This document shows positions 24,108-31,647 of a stretch of 64,000 nt of DNA, piece after piece (positions within the stretch are counted from its first letter, which is position 1; each line of letters opens with the position of its first letter). The stretch is from an uncultured Bacteroidales bacterium (lineage in GTDB: Bacteria; Bacteroidota; Bacteroidia; Bacteroidales; Paludibacteraceae). The position numbers were made by a program, and so were the translations under genes. The stretch covers positions 1 through 64,000 of the forward strand of contig CADCBP010000005.1 of NCBI GenBank assembly GCA_902799705.1, given 5' to 3'. Under the pieces are notes generated by a model that searched no databases, had not been told where the DNA came from, and saw nothing but the letters and a program-made list of their open reading frames with translations.

Positions 24108-25491
24108 ATTTCAGTCGTTTTAGTTGTCTATTAAATCGGATATGGAAAAAGACGGCAGGGATGGCGAGGGCGATGATGAACGCCAGCCACATACCTTTGG
24201 CGCCAAGCTCGAAATAAAAGGTGAGCGTCAGGCCCAGCGGCAAAGCAATGCCGATATAAGATACGAGGGCTATACGCATTGGTACACGTACATCCTGTAT
24301 GCCGCGAAGCATCGCCGCACCGATACACTGGAGTCCGTCCGCATATTGGAACAGACCACCGATGAGTAACAGCGTAGAGGCAATTGACATGACCTCCGGG
24401 TCATTGGTGAAGATATACGGGATATAGTGTCGTCCGAATATCATGATTGCTGCTCCGATGGTATTCATCAGCAGGCACAGATGCACGGAGGCATGACTCG
24501 CCATGCGTACCGCCTTCAAATCTCCTTTCCCTAATTGATGCGAGACACGGATGGTAGTAGCCGATCCTATACCCAAGGCGAGCATGAAGGTCAAGTCACA
24601 CATCTGGTTGGCTATGTGATGAGCTGCGAGTGCCTCTTTGCTGATCCATCCGATGATGACGAAGGACGCCGTGAAGAGAAAGGCCTCCGAGAAGGACTGC
24701 AAACCGATAGGCGTACCGATAGCAATCAGGTGCTCCACTTCACGCCGCGTTACCATCCACCGGCGGGCGGTAGTAAGATAACGGCGCCACTCTGTCTTGC
24801 AGATCATCGCCATAAAGAAAAGGACCGGCATGATAAGTCGCGCAATAAGCGTCGCCCACCCGGCGCCTTCTGCACCCATCGGTTGAAAGCCCCAATGGCC
24901 GAAGATAAACACCCAGTTGAGAACAATATTGAGGAGGTTACATCCAACCGTTATCATCATTGCCGCAAAGGTATTCCCGAGTCCCTCCAGAAACTGCCTG
25001 AAAAAGCAGAAAAGGAGGAAGGGAATGATGGAGAGCACTATTAATATATAGTACGGGCGCGCGCACGAGACAACTTCGGGTTCCTGCCCAAACTGGTCCA
25101 AACAGGGAATGCAGGGGGCGAGAAGTAGCAAAGACAAGGTACAAACCAAGGCGGTGAAGAGCAGTCCGTTGACTACATAGGAAGCGATCTGCTCATGCTT
25201 ATGGGCTATTTCTTCGTCCGATGTCCCTTCAGCGAGCAAGCTTTCCAAGCGTCCGTGTACTTGTCCAACGAGCGGCGTGATCCCCATAACCGCGCCCATA
25301 GAGAAGACCATGACGGTAAAGAAAATGGCATTGGAGAAGGAGACGGCCGCCAAGTCCGCTGTACTATAATGTCCCACCATGATGGAATCCGCCAAGCCCA
25401 CCAATGCGGCTCCGAACTGGGTCAGCATGACGGGAAACGCCACCTTTAAGTTGCGTTTATAATATGGCCAATATGCGGAAAACGAGTACAT
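24088..25491 (-). CDS. MATE family efflux transporter
   Basis: A 467-residue inner-membrane protein with about twelve hydrophobic segments, of the multidrug and toxic compound extrusion family (NorM/DinF class). Landmarks are KRNLKVAFPVMLTQFGAALV at the N-terminus, GLADSIMVGHYSTADLAAVS, and the second-half repeat IGTPIGLQSFSEAFLF. It likely exports cationic compounds using a Na+ or H+ gradient. The ATG at 25491 fits the family start; the frame extends to 25563 through the promoter, which cannot be translated. The ATG lies only 9 bases after the -7 box, so the mRNA is nearly leaderless. pepD is downstream and overlaps by 20 bases. Confidence 0.92.
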   Translation of the reverse strand: MYSFSAYWPYYKRNLKVAFPVMLTQFGAALVGLADSIMVGHYSTADLAAVSFSNAIFFTVMVFSMGAVMGITPLVGQVHGRLESLLAEGTSDEEIAHKHEQIASYVVNGLLFTALVCTLSLLLLAPCIPCLDQFGQEPEVVSCARPYYILIVLSIIPFLLFCFFRQFLEGLGNTFAAMMITVGCNLLNIVLNWVFIFGHWGFQPMGAEGAGWATLIARLIMPVLFFMAMICKTEWRRYLTTARRWMVTRREVEHLIAIGTPIGLQSFSEAFLFTASFVIIGWISKEALAAHHIANQMCDLTFMLALGIGSATTIRVSHQLGKGDLKAVRMASHASVHLCLLMNTIGAAIMIFGRHYIPYIFTNDPEVMSIASTLLLIGGLFQYADGLQCIGAAMLRGIQDVRVPMRIALVSYIGIALPLGLTLTFYFELGAKGMWLAFIIALAIPAVFFHIRFNRQLKRLKYDPKSV

Positions 25492-25499
25492 TTCGGGCA

Positions 25500-25530
25500 C
25501 AAAGTTACAACTTTTTTTGCGTATATCAAA
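25500..25530 (-). promoter_or_regulatory. Bacteroidetes-type promoter of MATE-pepD operon
   Basis: Minus strand: TTTG (25530-25527) and TAACTTTG (25507-25500), 19-bp spacer with AAAAAAAGTTG. It overlaps the divergent promoter at 25516-25547; the two -33 boxes lie within each other's spacers. Confidence 0.85.
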
Positions 25531-25547
25531 AACTTTTTGTAATTTTG
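25516..25547 (+). promoter_or_regulatory. Bacteroidetes-type promoter of lipoprotein gene
   Basis: TTTG at 25516-25519 and TAATTTTG at 25540-25547, 20-bp spacer. It overlaps the MATE promoter on the other strand, so RNA polymerase can hardly occupy both at once. Confidence 0.83.
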
Positions 25548-25568
25548 CGGCATAAAACACCAAATACC

Positions 25569-26306
25569 ATGCGAAAAAGTTTCTTTATCTTATTTACAGT
25601 ACTCGCTTTATGTGCTTGCCAGCGCCAGTCGGTACACGTTGCTCATGCCACAACGGAAGCTCTTCCTATAGACGCTTCGTTGGACGCGATACAAGACACC
25701 GATTACTTAGCCCAGCTTGCCCCGTCAAAGGCAGCCTTGGAGCGCGAGATGAATGTACAAATCGGTTATGCGCCGGAACGCTTATGGGTCAATTCTCCCG
25801 AATGCCCGATGCTTAACTGGGCGAGCGATGCCTTATGGGAGGCGGCGAAGAAAGTGTATGACGGGCGCGTCGATATAGCTATCGTTAACATGGGCGGCAT
25901 GCGTTGCGAATGGCCGGCAGGTCCGATTACCAAAGGCAATGTGTTTGAACTCATGCCGTTTGACAACCAGTTAGTTGTACTGACGCTGAAAGGCAGCGAC
26001 GTGATCGAGTTATGCGAGTCCTTCGCCCAATACGGCGGACAGGGCGTGGCGGGTATGCGCGTGAAGACCATCGATGGTAAGTTAGCGGATGTACAGATAG
26101 CAGGCAGGCCTGTTGATCCGTCAGCGCTATACACGGTAGCCACCAGCGACTACTTAGCCGGCGGAACAGACCACATGGATGCACTGACGCATCATGTGGC
26201 GTACTGGAACAGTGAATTGCTGATTCGGGAATTGTATTTAGAGGCTGTTCGTGAGCAGGACACCATCCGCGCCGCAGTGGACGGACGCATGACCATGTTG
26301 CCATAA
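25569..26306 (+). CDS. Lipoprotein with 5'-nucleotidase C-terminal domain
   Basis: A 245-residue lipoprotein: signal MRKSFFILFTVLALCAC with the lipidated Cys in the LCAC or adjacent position, then a 5'-nucleotidase C-terminal domain (IAIVNMGGMRCEWPAGPIT, GNVFELMPFDNQLVVLTLKG, LAGGTDHM). That domain binds the nucleoside in UshA-type enzymes. The metallophosphatase half that performs catalysis is absent; in other Bacteroidales it is often encoded by an adjacent gene, but here the neighbour is an unrelated, convergent gene. It may work with a partner encoded elsewhere. The ATG at 25569 starts the lipoprotein signal. The 3' end overlaps the convergent LD-carboxypeptidase gene by 69 bp. Confidence 0.85.
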   Translation: MRKSFFILFTVLALCACQRQSVHVAHATTEALPIDASLDAIQDTDYLAQLAPSKAALEREMNVQIGYAPERLWVNSPECPMLNWASDALWEAAKKVYDGRVDIAIVNMGGMRCEWPAGPITKGNVFELMPFDNQLVVLTLKGSDVIELCESFAQYGGQGVAGMRVKTIDGKLADVQIAGRPVDPSALYTVATSDYLAGGTDHMDALTHHVAYWNSELLIRELYLEAVREQDTIRAAVDGRMTMLP

Positions 26307-27107
26307 GGGGAGGTTATGCTCCACGTGGCCGAAAGGCGCATCGAAGATAACGGGGTAGTCGTAGTCCGCGACTGCCTCTTTTATTGTCTCATAGACCGAC
26401 TGCTTCATCAACGGATCGTCCTCGCAGTCGGTGAACTGCCCCACGACGAGTCCGCTCAGATGCGCCAGCACGCCACTCATCCGCAGGTTACGCATCATGC
26501 GGTCGATATGATAGTGACGTTCGCTGATGTCTTCAATCAGAAGGACAGGAAACCGGTAACTGAACTTAGCGAGACCCAAAGGTGTGCCCTGAAGGCCATA
26601 CAGGACGGAGAGGTTACCTCCGACAATAGGCGCATACGCCTCACCGAACCGGTTAAGCGGATGATGCGGGAGACGGTATTCGAGTTTGTCACCTGCGAGA
26701 GCCTTGCGGAAGAGTTGTATCTCTTCACTCTCTTCCGGCAGAGTAGCCAAGTGCTTGCACATGACGGCGTGCAGGGAAGGTTGTTGCGCGAGGCCTGCCG
26801 CCTGATGCAAGGCGGTGATGTCACTGAAACCGATAATGGGTTTCGTGATAGGAGGAACGCGGTCGATGATCCGTTGGAGTCCGTAGCCGCCTCGAGCACA
26901 GAGAACCGCATCGACGGATGGGTCCTGAAGTGCGGTGACGATGTCCGAGAGCCGGTCTTCATCCCTTCCCGCGAAGCGTCCCCACGCGTCACGCGCGTGC
27001 GCACCCTCGCTCACTATATATCCCCACGCGCGCAGGCGGGTGACAGCCCCGTCGATATACGAGGGGTCTATCACGCCTGAAGGGGATATAATACGGATAT
27101 GGGTCAT
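26238..27107 (-). CDS. LD-carboxypeptidase (peptidase S66)
   Basis: A 289-residue S66-family serine peptidase that removes the terminal D-Ala from tetrapeptide stems during murein recycling. It begins IRIISPSGVIDPSYIDGA and shows CARGGYGLQRIIDRV, the nucleophile Ser at ~95 in PIIGFSDITAL, the catalytic Glu in LLIEDISERHYHIDRM, and the catalytic His in PFGHVEHNLPL. It lacks a signal peptide, fitting a cytoplasmic recycling role. It starts 3 bp after the stop of the serine palmitoyltransferase-like gene, so the two form an operon. The 3' end overlaps the convergent lipoprotein gene by 69 bp. Confidence 0.92.
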   Translation of the reverse strand: MTHIRIISPSGVIDPSYIDGAVTRLRAWGYIVSEGAHARDAWGRFAGRDEDRLSDIVTALQDPSVDAVLCARGGYGLQRIIDRVPPITKPIIGFSDITALHQAAGLAQQPSLHAVMCKHLATLPEESEEIQLFRKALAGDKLEYRLPHHPLNRFGEAYAPIVGGNLSVLYGLQGTPLGLAKFSYRFPVLLIEDISERHYHIDRMMRNLRMSGVLAHLSGLVVGQFTDCEDDPLMKQSVYETIKEAVADYDYPVIFDAPFGHVEHNLPLWQHGHASVHCGADGVLLTNSL

Positions 27108-27110
27108 GCC

Positions 27111-28295
27111 TTACATCTCCGGTGCTCCCTCACGAAGCACGCGTGCGATGATCTCCACGGCCTCATCGATGACCGGCTCGGTATGGGTAGCCATGAGCGT
27201 AGTACGCAACAGACATTCGCCTTCTACGCATGCCGGCGCCATTACCGGATTCACATAGACGCCCTCATCGAACATCTTCTTGCCGTAGTAAAGGGTGTCA
27301 AGCGTCTTATAGGTGAAGATGGGCACGATAGGCGTCGGCGCCTCGATAATCTTCACGCCGGCCTTGATGAGTTGTTTCTGGAAATACTTCGCGATATTCA
27401 TCAATCGTACCGGCCGCTCTGGGTCCAGGATCAACTGATGCAGCGCCTCAAGTGCTGTAGCAGCCGAACAGGGAGTGATCGATGCGGAGAAGATGAACGG
27501 ACGGCTCACATGGCGCAACCAGTCGGCTACGCGGTGCGAGGTCAGCATACATCCTCCGATAGACGCAAGAGACTTGGAGAAAGTAAGCATGGTGATATCC
27601 ACTTTGTCGGTCAATCCGAAGTGCGCGGCAGTACCGCGACCTCCGGGGCCTAAGACACCGAAACCATGCGCATCATCCACCATTACGCGGGCATTGTATT
27701 TCTCCGCCAACGCGCATATCTGCGGCAGTTTGCAGATGTCACCGCGCATAGAGAACACGCCATCGGTGATAATCAGTTTGCCGGCACTCTCAGGAATAGA
27801 CTTGAGTTGGCGCTCAAGGTCCTCCATGTCCGAGTGACGATAACGGAGCACCTTGGCATAACTCAGACGGCAAGCGTCATAGATGGACGCATGGTTCTCG
27901 CGGTCGTTGAGGATATAATCATCTTTTCCCGCGATGGCAGAGATAATGGCGAGGTTGGTCTGGAAGCCCGTCGAAACGGTCATTGCCTCCTCGTACCCCG
28001 TGAAAGCCGCTATCTCCCGCTCGAGTTGCAAGTGCAGATCCAGCGTTCCGTTGAGGAAACGGCTACCGCTCACACCCGTGCCGTATTTGTCGAGTGCTTC
28101 GTGACCGGCCTTGATGACCGCCTCGTTCTCCGTGAAGCCCAGATAGTTGTTACTTCCGAGCATGATCACGCGGTGGTTCTCCATTTGCACGATGGGCGCC
28201 TGACGGCTCTCCAACTCGTGGAAATAAGGATAGATACCTAATTTGCGAACGTACTTGAGGGTCTCAAAGTGATCGCATTTTTCGAATAAATCCAT
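27111..28295 (-). CDS. spt: Serine palmitoyltransferase-like alpha-oxoamine synthase
   Basis: A 394-residue PLP enzyme that condenses an amino acid with an acyl-CoA. The N-terminus GIYPYFHELESRQAPIVQ, SNNYLGFTENEAVIKAG, the DDAHGFGVLGPGGRGTAAHF stretch and the PLP-lysine segment MLTFSKSLASIGGC agree best with the Bacteroides serine palmitoyltransferase, the first enzyme of sphingolipid synthesis. 8-Amino-7-oxononanoate synthase (BioF) and 2-amino-3-ketobutyrate ligase (Kbl) are close relatives and the main alternatives; no biotin genes are adjacent except the ligase birA 29 kb away. The LD-carboxypeptidase gene follows after 3 bp. Confidence 0.85.
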   Translation of the reverse strand: MDLFEKCDHFETLKYVRKLGIYPYFHELESRQAPIVQMENHRVIMLGSNNYLGFTENEAVIKAGHEALDKYGTGVSGSRFLNGTLDLHLQLEREIAAFTGYEEAMTVSTGFQTNLAIISAIAGKDDYILNDRENHASIYDACRLSYAKVLRYRHSDMEDLERQLKSIPESAGKLIITDGVFSMRGDICKLPQICALAEKYNARVMVDDAHGFGVLGPGGRGTAAHFGLTDKVDITMLTFSKSLASIGGCMLTSHRVADWLRHVSRPFIFSASITPCSAATALEALHQLILDPERPVRLMNIAKYFQKQLIKAGVKIIEAPTPIVPIFTYKTLDTLYYGKKMFDEGVYVNPVMAPACVEGECLLRTTLMATHTEPVIDEAVEIIARVLREGAPEM

Positions 28296-28301
28296 ATATT
28301 T

Positions 28302-28410
28302 ATTTACGATTTGTTCATTTACGATTTACCATTTATTTCGTCATTGTATTTTTTGCCCAATGGCTAAATGAACAAATAAATGACCCAATGGTAAATGAGA
28401 AAATGGTAAA
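28302..28410. repeat. Word tract with inverted repeats between mdh and spt
   Basis: TTTGTTCATTTA (28310-28321) and TAAATGAACAAA (28365-28376) are a perfect 12-bp inverted repeat. ATTTACCATTT and AAATGGTAAAT also occur in opposite orientation. The tract is made of ATTTACGATTT and AAATGGTAAAT words and fills the gene junction. Confidence 0.8.
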
Positions 28411-29352
28411 TTAAAGAACGTTCAGGTCCTTGAGGATCGCAGTAGTCTTACGGACAGCAGCCTCGGACTCATGGAGTTTCGCGCGCTCTTCTTCACTGAT
28501 GTTGAGCTCGAGAATCTTCTCGATACCATTCTTACCGATGATACAGGGCACACCGATGGTGATATCCTTCATACCGTACTCGCCTTCGAGTGCAGCGGAG
28601 CATGGAATCATCTTCTTCTGGTCCTTGATAATCGCCTCGGCTACAGAAGCAGCCGCAGCGCCCGGAGCCATCCATGCGCTCGTACCGAGCAGACCGGTCA
28701 GCGTTGCGCCGCCGACCATGGTCGATTTAACAACATTCTCCAACTCCTCCGGACTCAGGAACTCCGAGACATTGATGCCTTTGTATGTCGTGTAACTGGT
28801 AAGAGGAATCATCGTTGTGTCGCCGTGGCCGCCGATTACGAAACCATCAACATCATTAGCGTTGCACTTCAAAGCCTGGCTCAAGAAGTATTTCAGACGG
28901 GCGCTGTCGAGTGCACCACCCATACCGATGACACGGTTGCGCGGCAACTTGAGCGCGTGAAGCGTCAGATAAGCCATGGTATCCATCGGGTTGGAAACAA
29001 CCACCAGAATAGCATTCGGGCTGTATTTGAGCACCTGGTCACAAACGGACTTCACGATGCCGGCATTCACGCCGATCAGCTCCTCGCGGGTCATACCCGG
29101 TTTACGGGGAAGACCGGAAGTGATGATCACTACATCCGACCCCGCAGTACGGCTGTAATCATTGGTAACACCCTCCACAACAGTGTCGAAGCCCATCAAC
29201 TGGGCCGTTTGCATGATATCCATGGCTTTGCCCTCGGCAAAACCCTCTTTGATGTCAATAAGACATACCTCGTTGGCAACCTCATTGACTGCCAACACAT
29301 TGGCGCACGTAGCTCCTACGTTTCCTGCGCCTACAACTGTAACTTTAGACAT
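28411..29352 (-). CDS. mdh: Malate dehydrogenase
   Basis: A 313-residue cytoplasmic enzyme of the LDH-like malate dehydrogenase type that interconverts malate and oxaloacetate with NAD. Seen are the NAD fold KVTVVGAGNVGATCANVLA, LIDIKEGFAEGKAMDI with the Asp selecting NAD, the mobile-loop LPRKPGMTREELI whose arginines bind substrate, and VIGGHGDTTMIPL with the catalytic His. Ends KTTAILKDLNVL. In anaerobic Bacteroidales it serves the reductive branch to fumarate and succinate. The promoter is at 29429-29460, with a dyad just after it (29402-29421). Confidence 0.97.
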   Translation of the reverse strand: MSKVTVVGAGNVGATCANVLAVNEVANEVCLIDIKEGFAEGKAMDIMQTAQLMGFDTVVEGVTNDYSRTAGSDVVIITSGLPRKPGMTREELIGVNAGIVKSVCDQVLKYSPNAILVVVSNPMDTMAYLTLHALKLPRNRVIGMGGALDSARLKYFLSQALKCNANDVDGFVIGGHGDTTMIPLTSYTTYKGINVSEFLSPEELENVVKSTMVGGATLTGLLGTSAWMAPGAAAASVAEAIIKDQKKMIPCSAALEGEYGMKDITIGVPCIIGKNGIEKILELNISEEERAKLHESEAAVRKTTAILKDLNVL

Positions 29353-29401
29353 AATTGTATAGAATTTTTAGATATTGTTCGTTATGCATTCCTTCACTTA
29401 A

Positions 29402-29421
29402 TTTACTAAAACTTTAGTAAA
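29402..29421. promoter_or_regulatory. Dyad in mdh leader
   Basis: TTTACTAAA and TTTAGTAAA, perfect 9-bp arms with 2 bp between, lie directly downstream of the mdh -7 box where transcription should begin. It may be an operator; no regulator is suggested by the sequence. Confidence 0.4.
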
Positions 29422-29428
29422 AAGCGTG

Positions 29429-29460
29429 CAAAGGTACAAATATTTTTGGATTTATGCAAG
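29429..29460 (-). promoter_or_regulatory. Bacteroidetes-type promoter of mdh
   Basis: Minus strand: CTTG (29460-29457) and TACCTTTG (29436-29429), 20-bp spacer. Leader about 75 nt. Confidence 0.85.
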
Positions 29461-29487
29461 TTTTTTAAGAATAAATGCATTTTTTTC

Positions 29488-29518
29488 TTTGTTTTGTAGA
29501 AAAAAAGTAGTACCTTTG
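29488..29518 (+). promoter_or_regulatory. Bacteroidetes-type promoter of thioredoxin gene
   Basis: TTTG at 29488-29491 and TACCTTTG at 29511-29518, 19-bp spacer with AAAAAAAGTAG. It is divergent from the mdh promoter, with 27 bp between them. Confidence 0.88.
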
Positions 29519-29542
29519 CACACGATTTTAAATTGGCGTAAT

Positions 29543-29995
29543 ATGTTTCATGCGAAAATGACAGCAAAAAGGAGCATTTTGTTAGCGGGTCTTTGGATGC
29601 TTTTGGCAATGCCGTTAATGGCGGATGATGTCGTATATCTGACCACGGAACAATTCCGCGGGCGTATTTTTGACTACAAGACAGAGAAAGACTGGAATTA
29701 CAAGGGTAACAAACCTTGCGTGATTGATTTCTATACGACCTGGTGCGGTCCATGCAAACGCCTGGCGCCAATCATGGAGGAGATGAGTCAGAAATACTGC
29801 GACCAGGTGGTGTTCTACAAAGCCGACACAGAGCGCGAACGCGAGCTGGCATATATTTTCGGCATCAACTCTATTCCGCAAGTACTATATATCCCGATGG
29901 AAGGCAAACCTATGTTGCTCAAAGGACTCTATCCCAAAGAGGATATTATACGCATCATTGATGAGTTTTTGTTGGGTAAGAAAGAGACGAAGTGA
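29543..29995 (+). CDS. Exported thioredoxin-fold protein
   Basis: A 150-residue protein with an N-terminal signal peptide (MTAKRSILLAGLWMLLAMPL then MA) and a thioredoxin fold with active site FYTTWCGPCKRLAP (Cys68, Cys71) and cis-Pro in INSIPQVLYIPM. It probably reduces or isomerises disulfides in the periplasm. The ATG at 29543 follows the -7 box by 25 nt; an ATG at 29558 would give a slightly tighter signal peptide and is possible. The frame is open further upstream but runs through the promoter. The antiporter gene begins at the stop codon. Confidence 0.9.
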   Translation: MFHAKMTAKRSILLAGLWMLLAMPLMADDVVYLTTEQFRGRIFDYKTEKDWNYKGNKPCVIDFYTTWCGPCKRLAPIMEEMSQKYCDQVVFYKADTERERELAYIFGINSIPQVLYIPMEGKPMLLKGLYPKEDIIRIIDEFLLGKKETK

Positions 29996-29997
29996 CG

Positions 29998-31611
29998 ATG
30001 CAAGTAGAACTCGTATTACTCATATTATCATTACTTTTCTTCATTAGTATCTTTGCCGACAAGATCGGCTATCGTTATGGTGTTCCGGCCTTGCTGCTGT
30101 TCCTTATTGTAGGCATGCTTTTCGGCCCGCACGGTATCGGGGGGCTGTTCGGCGACCCGGGCGGCATTGCCATCAAGACGAGCACCGCGGAGGCGCTGAG
30201 TACCTTGGCGATGTGTATCATCCTCTTCTCTGGCGGTATGGACACGAAATTGAGTGATATCAAATCGGTACTCGCGCCAGGTATCACCCTCGCTACGTTG
30301 GGGGTGCTTCTCACTTGTGCCATCACAGGTGTACTTATATATTATATCTTCGGCTGGATACAAGCCGTGACGACACTCTCTATATGGTTCTCGTTGCTGA
30401 TGGCGGCTACGATGTCGAGTACCGACAGCGCGAGTGTCTTCTCTATTTTACGCACCCATGGCATCGGGCTGAAACATGACCTCAGGCCCTTGCTGGAACT
30501 GGAGTCCGGCGCGAACGACCCGATGGCCTATGTGCTGACCACCACCCTCATCGGCATAGTGATTAAATTACAGACCTTCGTGGGGCTGGTGGAGCACGTT
30601 GAAGTATTGCCAATCGTCCAGACGATTGTTATCCAACTCGTGATGGGCACAGTCATCGGATTGGCTTTCGGCCTGGGGCTGGTGGCACTCATGAGACGCG
30701 TGAAGTTAGGCAACGAAGCACTCTACCCCGTGATGGTGCTGACGGCGTGTATCTTCATCTTTTCCATCACTTATTATCTGCAAGGTAACACCTACCTCGC
30801 GGTGTATGTGGGCGGATTGGTGATCGGCAACAACAAGTTCACGCGTAAGCGTCAGACCAAGTCGTTCTTCAACGGTTTGACCTGGCTCAGCCAGCTGATG
30901 ATGTTCCTCATGTTAGGCCTTATGGTGGAGCCGAAGGAGTTATTGGACTACCATGTATGGCTACCCTGCCTGATTATCAGCATTGTGATGATCTTCATCT
31001 CGCGACCGCTGGCCGTATGGCTCTGTATGCTTCCTTTCCCGCAATACCATCAGCGGGACAAGATCCTGCTGAGTTGGGTTGGCCTAAAAGGAGCCGTACC
31101 CATCATCTTTGCGGTGATGTGCAAAGCGAGCGGAGTTCCCTATGCCGACTTGCTCTTTAATGTCGTCTTCCTTTGCACCCTCTTCTCGCTACTCGTACAA
31201 GGTACGACCATCACACTGGTGGCAAAAAAACTGAAGTTAGACACCCCGCCGGAGGAACAGCGCACCTTGGAACATTTCGACATGGACCTGCCGGATGAGA
31301 TCCAGTCTTCGGCCCGCGAAGTAGAGGTGACAGAGAAACTCCTTGACAAAGGTAATACCTTGCGCGACATCTCTATTCCTCCGCACACACTCATCATCAT
31401 GGTGCGACGGGGAGAAGACTTCTTCATTCCTACCGGCACAAGTGTCTTGGAAGTAGGAGACCAACTGCTTGTCATTCGCGACAAGGATGCCGAGGCATCG
31501 TACAAACAAATGACCGACGAGGCGGAAGAAGAGGCATTATGGCGCGCGGAGATGAGGGAGAAAGCACATAAGCGCTGGCTGCGCGCTACGCAATGGATGA
31601 GGAAGAAATGA
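29998..31611 (+). CDS. CPA1-type potassium/proton antiporter
   Basis: A 537-residue inner-membrane transporter of the NhaP2/CvrA class. About twelve membrane segments span residues 1-395 and include GVPALLLFLIVGMLFGPHGI, the ion-binding ATMSSTDSASVFSIL and LELESGANDPMAYVL. A cytoplasmic TrkA-C domain follows at ~410-500 (EVTEKLLDKGNTLRDISI, then GDQLLVIRD). It exchanges K+ or Na+ for H+. ATG 29998 is taken; a GTG at 29992 overlapping the thioredoxin stop is the alternative. It is co-transcribed with the thioredoxin gene and probably the next two genes. Confidence 0.92.
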   Translation: MQVELVLLILSLLFFISIFADKIGYRYGVPALLLFLIVGMLFGPHGIGGLFGDPGGIAIKTSTAEALSTLAMCIILFSGGMDTKLSDIKSVLAPGITLATLGVLLTCAITGVLIYYIFGWIQAVTTLSIWFSLLMAATMSSTDSASVFSILRTHGIGLKHDLRPLLELESGANDPMAYVLTTTLIGIVIKLQTFVGLVEHVEVLPIVQTIVIQLVMGTVIGLAFGLGLVALMRRVKLGNEALYPVMVLTACIFIFSITYYLQGNTYLAVYVGGLVIGNNKFTRKRQTKSFFNGLTWLSQLMMFLMLGLMVEPKELLDYHVWLPCLIISIVMIFISRPLAVWLCMLPFPQYHQRDKILLSWVGLKGAVPIIFAVMCKASGVPYADLLFNVVFLCTLFSLLVQGTTITLVAKKLKLDTPPEEQRTLEHFDMDLPDEIQSSAREVEVTEKLLDKGNTLRDISIPPHTLIIMVRRGEDFFIPTGTSVLEVGDQLLVIRDKDAEASYKQMTDEAEEEALWRAEMREKAHKRWLRATQWMRKK

Positions 31612-31647
31612 GAGGATTGGAGATTGGAAATTTGACATTTGATAAGT

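Noticed and set aside
28471-29409. Long open frame (312 codons) antisense to mdh
   Set aside because: It is a shadow of a conserved, codon-biased gene, has no promoter or family resemblance, and would cross the mdh promoter region.
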